This document shows positions 51,130-61,500 of a stretch of DNA of 64,000 nucleotides, piece after piece. Location: assembly GCA_029834535.1 (NCBI GenBank), contig JAQMWT010000333.1, positions 1 to 64,000 of the forward strand, given 5' to 3'. Source of the stretch: Chrysophaeum taylorii. Lineage: Eukaryota; Sar; Pelagophyceae; Pelagomonadales; Pelagomonadaceae. The notes beneath the pieces were generated by a model. The model was not told the DNA's origin. It was given only the letters and a program-made list of their open reading frames with translations, and did no database searches. Within the stretch, counting starts at the first letter, position 1. Each line of letters begins with the position of its first letter. A program made the position numbers and the translations under genes.

Positions 51130-52058
51130 GCAGTTGCTGGAAATAGACATCATAAAAGCTTGTGCCAAAGACAAGGTATCTGTGCTGCACGTGGTGGAAG
51201 CTTGATCAACGGTCATGAAATTGGATACATAGGATTTCTTAGTCACGGCAGCAGTATGTTGGAAGGTAGGGTCCAACATAAGGGATTTAATATCGGCAAC
51301 GAGGAGCGAGAGGTGCTTGTACAGAGTACTGTACGTGCCGGCAGGCAAAGCATTGCTGAGCATGTCACAGCAAAGGTCATGGCGTAGAGACAGGAGGAAG
51401 GATTCCTGTTGTTTGGTGTGGTTGTTAGCACGAATCAACTCCGGTCGAGTGGGGTAGCGTAATTTCCCGTTGCGGGGGTCGAGTAAGATTATATTGGCGT
51501 ACCCTCGGACGGTGGGCAATGGAGCATGCATGGAGTGGATTTTAGAGCCGAGTTTGCGGTCACTTCCACGAAGGTACCCTATATAGCGACTATGAGATAA
51601 GTGGTGGTCTTCCAGAGCAAAATGAGAGTCCTTGTAGTCGAAAGAGTTGGCGGTGGCCTTGTAGGTAAGGCAGCCAGGCATCACAAGAGAGCATCTGGAC
51701 AAGAGCTTTTGTATGGCGGTGCCATAGGTGGCAGCGGAGCCAACTTGGGGAAGGGCTTGGACTATCCACAAATAACCCATAAACGGCTCCAAATATATGG
51801 ACCTGTCGCGGTCGCGGGGAATGTCGGAAGCAGTGAACGTATACGTGCTTCCAAACGCGTCAATAGAAGCATGATATTTGGTGGTGGCGTTCTCTATGGT
51901 GAGGTTGCCGTCAGAGTGGTGACCACCAGTTAAGAAGTGGGAGTTGTATGATGTTGATGAGGTTGTGAGTAGTAACCTGTGTGACGGTTGGTTGGTTTCG
52001 AAAACGGTTAGATAATAGGACACAGGAGTGGGTGAGTTAGTGTGAAGAAGTTCTCCAG
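51130..52058 (-). pseudogene. Copia B2 linker region (right part only)
   Basis: Open linker coding: 'SYYLTVFETNQPSHRLLLTT', 'YHASIDAFGSTYTFTASDIP', 'HFALEDHHLSHSRYIGYLRG' and 'RHDLCCDMLSNALPAGTYST'. It begins at the internal deletion (about 52058), so the left half of the linker and the protease are gone. Confidence 0.8.
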
Positions 52059-54221
52059 CAATAACAGGTTCGTTGGAATGATGATCGGTTGAACCGGTGG
52101 TGATGGTTCGTAAGCCTCAACAGCCATGCCGTGCTTTTCATCAAATGACGATAGCGAAGTATGATCGGCATCCCTTTTGGTTTCGGCTTGTGATGGTAGG
52201 TTGAGGGCAGATTGGGCCTGTGAAGATAGCGAGGACAATAACGCTGGTGGTAAAGCCGAGATGGCGGAAGCGGTAAAAAGGTTAGGCACGGTATTGGAAG
52301 GATTACCCTGTGTGTTTGTAGTAGAGGAAGTTGTTGCCTTTGGGGTGGGAGCAGTAACAACAGTATGGTGTTGTGGCTCCACGTAGTTTAACGACTTTTC
52401 GGTCGAGGATAGATGAACGTCTACATCACAAATGATGTCTTCTGCAAACATGAGCTGTTCGTTTAGACGAAGTAAACTACTGTTGTCCTCAGTAGATGTC
52501 GTTGACAGAATGTCAGCTGATTGTAATAGAGTCTCAAATAACTTGTTGATATTCTGTTGTAGCTGAGCCGTGGTATCATTATCTGTCACATGCTTCGTAA
52601 GTTCACTACACTGTTCTCGCAGGGTGTTTAAGGTGTGATTTGTTCGATCTAATAATTTCATGTTAGACCGAGAGGACCTGTCAAAAGTGCGGGGGTAAAT
52701 TGGACGGTCATGGGACTGTCCAGCAGTTTTCTTGGTGATGTAAGAATCACCAGAACGATAATACGATAAATCGATGCGAGAGAAAGGCTGGCGAGCATCA
52801 TTAGAGTTAGAGTCATTAGAGTTACGCAAGCGTCTAGCATTAAACGTGGAAGATGTACCAGGTTGAGACGAAGTGATGAAGGCGAGTGTGTTAGCAGTTT
52901 GAGTCGGACTTTTGTCTGCTGAATCCCGAGAGTTTGTAAGTAGTAACTTTGGCTTTGGTTGAGATGATAAACCTTCGACATAGGGTTGCCAAGAAACAGG
53001 GCGTTCTAAGCGTCTTTTGTTCGACCCATTTGATACTACACTACATAAGTCTAATGCGCATTCTAAAATGTAGCTAGGGTTGATAGGGTGACACAATCGT
53101 TCAGCTTCTGGCACAGGCCGAGATGAAGTTCGGGTTTCATACATATAACACCAATCTACCCAACCACGATCGTAACGATTGTTGCTGGTATTATCGGCAT
53201 AATGCCGATGTATCTCTTCATATATTTTTATACAAAGAGTGCCAAAGTCGAATTGAAGGTCAGTCTCTTCCTGGTTAAGTTGGTAAGAGATTTGCCTAAA
53301 TGCTAGGACAGCTTCGATAAATACATGGACATACCAGTTAGGATTATAAACAACAGAGTTAAATTGCTGTTTCAAATAGGACACATCAGTAGTCGTAACA
53401 GACTCGTAGTGACTAAAGGCGATGAGCATAATGGCTCGAGCCTTGTTGGGTAAATAACTTTTGTTATATACCTCATTGATGGCGGGCCAGGCCGCAAGTG
53501 CTGGTTTTCCAACACTTTCGAGATTGAAGTAAGTATGGAAGAATGTAGCATACGTGTTCTGATGAGTGTGCCAGTCAGCAGCAGTTAACGAAAACATAGT
53601 AACAGGGGCACGAACACGGGTGTCGAAAGCTAATGCCTTCGGGTGCGCGCGATTTAAGATTCGTTCCTCTTCTAAGAAACGGGCATTGATTTCAGGACGT
53701 AAAGCCTCGACTTCATAGTCGTAACAGACAGTAGCTAGCTGAGCTACTCCTGCATCAGGTAAGTGGGGGAAAGCTTCGTTGGTGAAATGCCATTCCTGAT
53801 ACTCAGGGGGCAGTTCATCAACAGCTAAACGGAGATCAGCAGCGCTATCGGTCTTCCATTCCAGGAAAACGCGATCGAGAATTTGATTCCGGAGGATCTC
53901 GTAGTCCTTGCATGACCGAGTATATGCTTCGTACGAGTCGTACTCGAGGAAGGCATCGGCATGACTGGACCGTAACAATTGCTTAATGTGCTTGATTTGC
54001 AAGGATACCTTGCGAGTCTGAAGCTGAAATCGATTTCCATCGTTAAGAAACTCAACTACAGGAGCTTCTAGCTTCAATACATCCGCACCTGTGATCGCCT
54101 TGGGTGCGGCTCGTGCTGCGTGTTCTGCCGTAGCAGTTGACGGGGAACCTGTGGGTTCAGTCACGCAGTTGACACTGTCTAGACATTCTAAGGGGGTCTG
54201 TCTATCGGTGTCTATGTACAC
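52058..54221 (-). CDS. Copia B2 Gag
   Basis: Open frame from ATG 54221 ('MYIDTDRQTPLECLDSVNCV') through the whole Gag and junction motif 1 (52383-52406) to the deletion joint near 52058, followed by a few out-of-context codons to 52008. It is intact where B1 Gag is broken, and supplies the empty-site sequence for the Helitron-derived repeat in B1. No zinc knuckle. Confidence 0.88.
52383..52406 (-). repeat. Junction motif 1 of copia B2
   Basis: Encodes S-T-E-K-S-L-N-Y inside the open Gag frame, proving that the motif is translated in its zero frame. Confidence 0.85.
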
Positions 54222-54638
54222 TCATCGTTTTCGATGGAAAGATGTCTATTTGACGACTGTGCAAGCTGTGAGTCCAGAGTAGTGTCGCTAAGCGTAGTCA
54301 CTCAGGCAGCTGGTTAGTTTTGGTGCTCTCAAGGAGCTTGTTAAGTGCATTGCCATGGAATGTACGAGTGGACGTACCCAAAATATTCCATAACATGTGT
54401 GCAAGAGTACAGGTTAGCCAATTACACACACATCAACATTGACATGACAATACGATACTATGAACAGGTGCACACAAGGTTACACGATCACGTGTGCAAA
54501 AAAGTATTATATACAGCCCAATAGTAATGGCGTTGTATTTACAAGTGTGTTTACGTGTCGAGGCTGAGACGGCGCGGTAACGGCCCAATACCCATAGGTT
54601 ACGTGCGCGTTTTAACACATGGTTTCTCAGGGACCCGC

Positions 54639-54652
54639 CTGGGCCCATAACC
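54639..54652 (-). promoter_or_regulatory. Primer binding site of copia B2 (half-tRNA iMet)
   Basis: Forward-strand CTGGGCCCATAACC, the iMet anticodon-stem sequence itself, directly inside the 5' LTR. Same as B1 and A. Confidence 0.85.
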
Positions 54653-54965
54653 TGCAGAGCATTAGCAAGCAGTGGTAAGTCACCTGGGAAACCATCCCGT
54701 CTCATCATGAACGTCTGGAAGTATTTAATTCGGGGAATGAACAGGTATGTTCCCTATATCCTAGAACACGACAGGCGGCATCTAGAACTACACGAGAAAG
54801 GTAAAGTGTATAGTGCTACATACCTCGGGACGCGCTAGACCATGATGATGAGCGTAGGCACAAATCAGAGGACTATTTGATTGTGTAGAAAGGAAGAAGA
54901 AGGGTAAGGAAGAGATCACGCTCTCAACGGACGGATAAGGGTAAGAGGCAGCAGGTTTCTCTGCA
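54653..54965 (-). repeat. 5' LTR of copia B2
   Basis: 313 bp, TGCAGAGCATTAGC to TTTCTCTGCA on the forward strand. Confidence 0.92.
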
Positions 54966-54970
54966 ACAAG

Positions 54971-55315
54971 ACCAAACAAATCAGCATGCTATTTAAACAA
55001 GATGACTTGAGACTGAAGAATGGATCAATTCTCGAGCAGTCAGTCTTTTGTTGGGGAATGGAAGGCAAAACCCGTACAAGTTTCCGCGGCTTGTATAGGG
55101 AAAATTTTTAATTTTATTAGCTATGCGAGTGCATATGACCAGTGACCGACCCAACTCGGTCACAAACCAATTTAACTGGTGGGCATATACCGTCACATAA
55201 CAAATATGTACAGTAGACCACCGCCAAACACATTGTCGCATTGTACTCGTGATCAGGCGCAAATTGATCACTCCATTTATACGTACGACACAGTTGGGCT
55301 GACACACCTACGCAT
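54971..55315 (-). other. Leader of copia A, distal part
   Basis: Untranslated leader between the A primer site and the B2 insertion; it continues at 45272-45354 on the other side of B2. No ORF assigned. Confidence 0.6.
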
Positions 55316-55329
55316 CTGGGCCCATAACC
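55316..55329 (-). promoter_or_regulatory. Primer binding site of copia A (half-tRNA iMet)
   Basis: Forward-strand CTGGGCCCATAACC immediately inside the A 5' LTR. This anchors the 5' end of element A and shows that it uses the same primer fragment as family B. Confidence 0.85.
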
Positions 55330-55744
55330 TGGAGAGATTTGACCCTCTCCGGGTACATGGTAGAGGCTGCGTGCAGTCTTAGGCGTGTACAGACCACTCC
55401 GCTTGCCACATGCTACTACACAAGGTAGGGATTTGAGCCCTAACTCCGTAAGGACATTATTATTTATTGGTCCCATAGAAGCGTTTACACTGACAACGAG
55501 GAACGAAGGCTCTGTTAATAAAACAGAAAGCCCCGTACCTGACGGTACGCACCTGGAGGCCTACTCCATGTTGGAAAAGAGCTTCAGACTGGGTTCTTCA
55601 TAGTCATGAAAATATAATTGCGGAAGGGTAAGGAAAGAAGGACAGGAGGAACGAGGGAAAGCCGCATTACGGAGAGAAAACCCTCGTGTAGAGATAGGTG
55701 TGAAATGTTCCAGTGTCGCACACATAATAGTGTAGCTCTCTGGA
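55330..55744 (-). repeat. 5' LTR of copia A
   Basis: 415 bp, matching 32840-33248 with a dozen or more substitutions and small indels. Outer edge GTAGCTCTCTGGA followed by target ACCTC. Confidence 0.9.
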
Positions 55745-57108
55745 ACCTCGACGGCGTAAGAATCGGCGTCGCTGCGCGTCTGACCTTGGCGAATTCGCAA
55801 GAAGTCGCCAAAGTTCTCTTGGAAGGAGTCATAGTCGCCAGGTTCGAGGATATTTTCGTTGCGCACGTCGAGATCCGGCACGTGAAATTGCACTTGCATC
55901 AAGTTGAAGACAACGTGCGGTCGGATGCGCGTGTCGAAGATGTGAAGAGCTTTACGCTCGAGTTGGCCGTGTGTGCCTTCTGGACCAACAATGAATATGA
56001 GGACGTCGTTGAGCGCGACATCAATGTCCTTACGGTCAATGCGACGACCAAACTGTTCGTCGGCTTCGTCCAGGACGACGTGTTGCGGGAAAGTGATGGT
56101 TTGACCGCGCAGACGAGAACGACGCCCGGTTGCAATGACTTTGAGTACGCGCAAGTAGGCACGCGCTCGAGCTAGGAGCAGAACTTCGACGTCGGATGGG
56201 TGCGACATGTCGAGATCGCTTCCATCATCAAGGTTGATTCTGAGACGACCGAAATCTGCACCAGGTGCGATCGTGTTTTTGGGCGCAACTTGCCTTCGTG
56301 GAGAGTCGGAAGTTAAAGCTTGATGGCACTTGGAGCAAACGTCGACGGTACTATTTTCATGGACCGCTTCTGGGATGAGGTGGAATCGGCCTTCGCCATT
56401 TGGGGCCTCATACGAGTCGCGGAAGGCGGCGGCATTGGCGTGCACGATCTCGTCCTGGCGATGTCCATTAACGATCTTCTCTCTCACGAGTTCGAAAGTG
56501 CGGCGTTTGCGGCTTTCGAGGAGGTCCTCGTCTTCTTTCGAGTATTCGAGCCAAGTTTCCTTGGCATCGCGAACAACGTCGATCGTCGCGTATGTTTCGA
56601 GGGGATCGCGAACGAAACAAGATCCGCAGACGCGATGATTTTCGGCGAATTGCTCGCGCGCGGTCTTGAAGTCGCCGTAACACGCGAGTTTGACATCGTC
56701 GTCGACGTGACCAAAGTGGTGAAGGTCACGCCCGCAATCTTGAACACACTCGTCGACCAATTGCTGGCAAATGTCAGCGCGTTCGCCACGTTCGACGGGA
56801 CGATTGTCGTCGGCAGCCCGAATGTCGCGCGCCGCTTTCTGGTCGTTGGCCTTCTCGAGCTCGGCCTCGAGGTACGGGAGTCGCACGACTTCTCGAAGAG
56901 CGGCACTCGCATCGCAGTCGCAAAGATGCTCGAGGCCCGCGGGGTCATCTCGAAGTTCCTCGTGTCGCTCCGCCCGTTGCACGTCACGACGGTCTCGCGC
57001 TCGTTCGAGCTCTTTTTCCTTGTCTTCAGCGAGCGCCGCAGCGCCACGCAGTCGTCCTCGGTCGCGTTCCCTATCTTTGTCGTCAGCGAGCGCCGCAGCG
57101 CGACGCTG
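55745..57108 (-). pseudogene. Helitron Rep-helicase, N-terminal zinc region
   Basis: Reverse-strand coding up to the copia A insertion. After a charged helical part ('LEAELEKANDQKAARDIRAA') come Cys-rich segments: 'NHRVCGSCF' (about 56640) and 'DVCSKCHQAL' (about 56330). Then the N-terminal Helitron domain: 'VEVLLLARARAYLRVLKVIA', 'RLRGQTITFPQHVVLDEAD' and 'DVALNDVLIFIVGPEGTHGQ', as in the DUF6570-type region before Rep. It ends 'SYAVEV' at the target site and resumes at 32839 in frame. Apparent coding to the left of 55745 is LTR. Confidence 0.8.
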
Positions 57109-57300
57109 TCATCCTCGGTCGCGTTCCGTATCTTTGTCGTCAGCGAGCGCCGCAGCGCGACGCAGTCGTCCTCGGTCGCGTTCCCTATCTTTGTCGTCAG
57201 CGAGCGCCGCAGCGCGACGCTGTCGTCCTCGGTCGCGTTCTTTTTCTTTGTGTTGCGGGAGCGCGGCAAGACGACGCTGTCGCGATCGTTGACGTTCTTT
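57020..57300. repeat. 60 bp tandem repeats in Helitron N-terminus
   Basis: At least four units of about 60 bp (forward core CTTTGTCGTCAGCGAGCGCC, then GCAGCGCGACGC), in frame with the Rep-helicase protein, giving 20-residue repeats. Confidence 0.85.
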
Positions 57301-57489
57301 TTCCTTGTCTTGCGCCATCGCGGCGACACTACGCTCGCGTTTTTGCTTCGCGTCGACGTCGCGGTGATTCTCCCCAGAAACACGCCGTTGCTCATCCGCG
57401 AGTTCCTGAGGTGTCGCCATCATTTCTTCGGCGGTTTCCATGGGTTATACTTCCTGAGGCGTCACGACGAGTTCTTCGCGGCGTTCCAT
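57109..57489 (-). pseudogene. Helitron Rep-helicase, N-terminus with tandem repeats
   Basis: Probable start ATG 57487-57489 ('MERREELVVTPQEV'), then TAA at 57445-57447, then ATG at 57441 in the same frame. A duplicated copy at 57683-57770 has CAA at the TAA position, so the stop is a C-to-T change. Next come tandem ~60 bp units (57300-57020) encoding 'RRAAALADDKDRERDRG', a charged helix. One unit has TGA at 57109-57111 where the others have CGA. Repeated charged helices suggest a coiled coil (inference). Confidence 0.65.
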
Positions 57490-58060
57490 CGATTCTTGCA
57501 ATATTTGGACCGTTGAACGGTTCCAAGCTTCATTGAACATTTAATTTTCCAACCCTTGCTAAAACACATTGAACTCTTCAGCCTTTCCTCAAATATGAGT
57601 ATTTTATTATTTTTATAGAAACGCATGGACATACATAGACGAACGGAGGAATACTAGAGTGCCTGGGGGGGGGGGGGGGTCGGCATCATTTCTTCGGCGC
57701 TTTCCATCGGTTGTACTTTGTGAGGCGTCACGACGAGTTCTTCGCGGCATTCCATAGTATCTTGCAGTTTTTGAATTTTTCAACCTTTGCTCAAACGTGG
57801 GACGTTCCATTTCAGACTCCGACAATAGTAGACGGACGGTGGAACGTTCCATTTCAAGAGTGTTACGGCCGCGCGGCAGCTTTCAATAGTGTTGTGGCCG
57901 CGCGGTAGCACGACGCTGTCGCGCGCGCTCGCGGTCCTTTTCCTACCGTTGCGGCTGCCCGGTAGCACGACGCTCTCGCGCTCGGTCGCGCTGCTCTTCC
58001 TCGCGTTGCGGCCGCGCGGTACAGTAGGCCGTTTGGCGAATAGTAATTCTGGGGCCGCAG
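57490..58060. repeat. Duplicated Helitron 5' sequence with poly-G run
   Basis: 57683-57770 repeats 57416-57500 (start codon region of the Rep-helicase gene) with about 85 percent identity by eye. 57890-58020 repeats the charged-repeat coding segment. A run of about 15 G residues lies at 57665-57680. This is a fragment of a second, related Helitron 5' end or a local duplication; its frames are too short to be a gene. Confidence 0.6.
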
Positions 58061-58069
58061 TACCCTACG

Positions 58070-58680
58070 TGTACGTTGGCTTTGTATATAGTCGGTTTGC
58101 AGGAGTCGATACCCTTACGTGCGCGTTCGTTGGCGAAGCATATAGTTGTTTTGCGGGCGTCAGTACTTCAGGTGCGTGTCCGTTGGCGAAGTATATAGTC
58201 GGCTTGCGGGAGTCAGTACTTTAGGTGCGTGTCCGTTGGCTAAGTATATAGTCGTTTTGCGGGAGTCGATACCCTTACGTGCGTGTTCCTTGGCGAAGTA
58301 TATAGTCGTTTTGCGGGAGTCGATACCCTTACGTGCGTGTCCGTTGGCGAAGTATATAGTCGGTTTGCGGGAGTCAGTACTTTAGGTGCGTGTCCGTTGG
58401 CTAAGTATATAGTCGTTTTGCGGGAGTCGATACCCTTACGTGCGTGTTCCTTGACGAAGTATATAGTTGTTTTGTGGGAGTCAGTACTTTAGGTGCGTGT
58501 CCGTTGACGAAGTATATAGTTGTTTTGTAGGAGTCAGTACTTTAGGTGCGTGTTCGTCAGAGTCAGTACTTTAGGTGCGTGTCCGTTGGCTAAGTATATA
58601 GGCAATTTGCGTAAGTCGATACCCTTACGTGCGTGTTCGTTTGCGAAGTATATAGTTGTTTTGTGGGAGTTACGTATTAG
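58070..58680. repeat. 53-54 bp tandem array with TATA-like cores
   Basis: About 11 units in two alternating variants, each with AAGTATATAGTCG followed by GGGAGTCGATACCCTTACGT or GGAGTCAGTACTTTAGGTG, and GCGTGTCCGTTGGC. Every unit carries TATATAG. It lies just upstream of the reverse-strand Rep-helicase start. The coding frames across it only reflect the repeat. Confidence 0.88.
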
Positions 58681-58747
58681 TTTATCGGGGAGTGGTGCTG
58701 TAATAGTTACTTTTTCGAAAGTCGTGTAATAGTTGATCGGGAGTCAA

Positions 58748-59275
58748 ATTGTGACAACTGGAATGGGGCGTTACTCTAGCGATAAGGGAATGACGTAGGG
58801 ATACTAGATACGTGGTGCAGGGGTAAGTGTCATAGCTTCCTCACACAGGTGCTGGAAAAGAAAGAAAAGGAAAAAGGGGTAAGTGAGGTCCTCACACAGG
58901 TGCTGGAAAAGAAAAAGGAAGAAGGAAAAAGGGGTAAGTGAGACGCTCACATAGGAGAAGCTTTGAGGAAGACGTCAATAGAGGCATTGTGGCAGAAAGA
59001 AACAGGAGAGATCAGGGCGAAGTCACGAGGTGAGGTAACGAGCACGAAGCCGGAGGAAGGAAGGAGCTACCATGTGACAACTGGAATGGGGCGTTACTCT
59101 AGCGATAAGGGAATGACGTGGGGATACTAGATACGTGGTGCAGGGGTAAGTGTCATAGCTTCCTCACACAGGTGCTGGAAAAGAAAGAAAAGGAAAAAAG
59201 GGGTAAGTGAGGTCCTCACACAGGTGCTGGAAAAGAAAAAGGAAGAAGGAAAAAGGGGTAAGTGAGACGCTCACA
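58748..59275 (-). repeat. Duplicated 3' LTR of copia C
   Basis: Two ~203 bp LTR copies (58748-58950 and 59073-59275), TGTGACAACTGG to GACGCTCACA on the forward strand. They are separated by ~122 bp that repeats the last part of RNase H coding. Each LTR has an internal ~60 bp duplication around CTCACACAGGTGCTGGAAAA. Confidence 0.8.
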
Positions 59276-59334
59276 TAGGAGAAGCTTTGAGGAAGGCATT
59301 GTGGCAGAAAGAAACAGGAGAGATCAGGGCGAAG

Positions 59335-60870
59335 TCACGAGGTGAGGTAACGAGCACGAAGCCGGAGGAAGGAAGGAGCTTCCGTACGGCGGGTGAAAAT
59401 ATCGCTAAGGTTGTCAAGACGAGTAATGTGTTGGAGATTAATGATGTGGTTGCGATGATATTCGGCGGTGCTGTAAAAGCGAAGGTCAATATGGCGGGTG
59501 CGCCGTGTGAGACATTGGAGACGGACTTGGGTGACGGTGGTGCTATTATCGACATACATTGGTACCGTGTGACGAGGGAGATCAAAGTCATCAAAAAGTT
59601 TGAGAAGCCAAGAGAGCTCAGCAGTAGCGGCGTAAAGAGCGAGCAATTCAGCTTCAAAAGAAGAGCGAGCAAGTAAGTGCTGCGAGCGGGAGCAGTAGGC
59701 GATCATAGAGCCAGCAAGGAGAAAACAAAAAAACAGTTGTGGAGTGGCGGTCATCAGGGTCGTCGGCCCAGCTGGAGTCGGAATAACCACAGAGACGAAG
59801 GGTAGAATCGCGACCAAGAACAAGGGCAAGATCGTGAGAACCATTAGGTAACGAAGAGTGTGGGATAAAGCGTGCCAGTGGGGTTTACCAGGATTGTGTG
59901 AAAAACGCGCACACTGATTGACGGACCAAGTGATATCAGGGCGAGGCATAACAGAAGGAAACAAGACACAACGGAGAATACGACGAAAAGGGATGCGTGC
60001 CATGAAGACGTGAGCAGGGGAGCCAGGTGCAGGAGAAGCAGCCGCAGAAAGAGGAAGAACCATTGGGAGCGGGAGTAAATTCTGGTTTACTGTTGATGAA
60101 GCGATGTTCGGTGAGGATTTCACGGATAACATGGGATTGGTAGATAGCGAGCTTACGACGTGCGGGAGCACGCGTAAGGCGGAGACCAACGGAGGTGGGA
60201 AGGCTATGAAAAACGCAAAAAAGGAAGCTTGGTAATGGCCAATGCAAGAACGGGGGTGCGCCACAAGAAGATCATCAACGACGAGAACATGGCGCGGAAC
60301 GACAGTAGACTTAAGCATGAGTGTGTACCTGTAAGTGTCACCAGATCCGCGGACGAAGCCACAATCATTGAGAAGGAAGCGTTCCAAATAAAGCCACCAA
60401 TTGCGACAAGCTTGTTTGCAACCATACCAAGAGCGACGGAGTTTGTAAACGATTTTGGAACCATCGGTGGGTTGGCGAGGAGCATAGCCTTCGGGTGGCC
60501 AGACATAGATGTCTTCGTCAATGGGAGCTTGGATAAAAGCGGAGCTGACATCCAACTTGCGCAAATCCCAGTCATGAACAGCGACAAAGGTTAGAAAGAA
60601 ACGGATCGTGACGATGTTAGCAACCGGCGAGCAGGTGACGTGATAATCAATGCCGGGAACCTGGGTGTAACCGCGGACAACGAGGCGAGCCTTGTACGAT
60701 TTGAAGCGGCCAGAGTCATACTTCTTGCGGAGGATCCATTTGAGGGTACAAATGTTGCCAGAAAAGTCGAAGGAAGGCGAACAACATCCCAGCAACCAAG
60801 CTGACCAAGGGAGCGATACTCTTTGGCGATGGCTTGCAACCAGCCAGGACGCTCAGGATTGGTCTGAGCT
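59335..60870 (-). pseudogene. Copia C reverse transcriptase and RNase H
   Basis: RT blocks 'KSYKARLVVRGYTQVPGIDY', 'LRKLDVSSAFIQAPIDEDIY', 'RRSWYGCKQACRNWWLYLER' and catalytic V-V-D-D in 'VLVVDDLLVAH' (60265-60285), with Val in place of Tyr. The middle frame is scrambled, then RNase H returns with 'SSFEAELLALYAATAELSWL', 'MYVDNSTTVTQ', 'RTRHIDLRFYSTAEYHRNHI' and 'NLSDIFTRR'. Upstream, in another frame, 'LQAIAKEYRSLGQLGCWDVV' is the RT entry helix. Confidence 0.85.
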
Positions 60871-61500
60871 AAAGCTCAACGTAAATGGGTGGAGTAACGG
60901 TAGTTTCGTCAATGTATGAATACTGAGAGGTTTCTTCGGAAGCAGAGTAATAAACATGTGCATGGGGATCAACAAGGGTGTTAGCTAAACAAAGGGGAAG
61001 GAAGACATAATGAACTAACAAACGAAAGCTAACATAAGAGACATACAAAGAGTTACAGGAGGAAACAGAAGCGACAGAGGAAACAGAATCGACATTGTGA
61101 CAGGATGAAACAGAATCGACATTGCGTTGTTGACAAACGCCAGTATGAAAGTTTGTTAGTTGTTGTAATGCTTTGGTCGACTTTGCGTGGTCGGCTCCGT
61201 TTGGCTCGACTTTGTTTTGCACTTTCCTCAGGAGGTTTTAGGCTCTTTGGTTTTGTCGGCTCTGGTTTGCTCGACTTTGTTTTGCACTTTCTGTTGTTTT
61301 CTCTCTTTGGTGCGTCGGAGTTCATGAGCTCGTAGAATGGTCGGTTCACGTGATGGGGTGATCAGTCCCAGTGAAACCGGCGCGTTCTCATCAAACACAG
61401 GGGGCAAGGGGGCAACATCGGAAGAACAGCGGAAGAACAGGTGACAATCGGGCAACAGCAGGAACAGGTGACAATGGGGCAACAGTAGACGAGAGCTGGG
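60871..61500 (-). pseudogene. Copia C integrase C-terminus and linker
   Basis: Reverse-strand pieces 'DENAPVSLGLITPSREPTIL' and lysine-rich 'RTKERKQQKVQNKVEQTRAD' look like the variable stretch after a copia integrase core. A ~60 bp direct repeat (GGCTCGACTTTGTTTTGCAC near 61200 and 61265) sits in it. The catalytic core itself is not found. Confidence 0.4.

Larger units (their letters stand above)
45360..54965 (-). mobile_element. Copia element B2 nested in copia A leader
   Basis: Reverse-strand copy of family B: 5' LTR 54653-54965, 3' LTR 45360-45673, target duplication ACAAG (45355-45359 and 54966-54970), primer site 54639-54652. At 9.6 kb it lacks about 1.7 kb of protease and linker through an internal deletion near 52058. 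RT-RNase H is much better kept than in B1. LTRs differ by about six changes (near 2 percent by eye), so it is younger than A, in which it sits. Confidence 0.93.
32840..55744 (-). mobile_element. Copia element A (22.9 kb with nested B2)
   Basis: Reverse-strand Ty1/copia element with LTRs 55330-55744 (5') and 32840-33248 (3'), flanked by target duplication ACCTC (32835-32839 and 55745-55749). The primer site lies at 55316-55329 and the polypurine tract at 33249-33256. Internal order is Gag-protease, long linker with a triplicated segment, integrase, RT-RNase H, ORF3a, ORF3b. It contains B2 (45360-54965) and a retroposon (44906-45271); without them it is about 12.9 kb. Its LTRs differ by more than ten changes plus indels, more than B2's, consistent with A being older. 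Confidence 0.93.

Noticed and set aside
54639-54652. tRNA-like CTGGGCCCATAACC as a tRNA-Met gene
   Set aside because: Only the anticodon stem-loop sequence is present, always next to an LTR; there is no acceptor stem or T arm. It is a primer binding site.
58070-58680. Direct-repeat array as a CRISPR
   Set aside because: Units abut with no unique spacers, the repeats vary, the context is eukaryotic and no cas genes are near.
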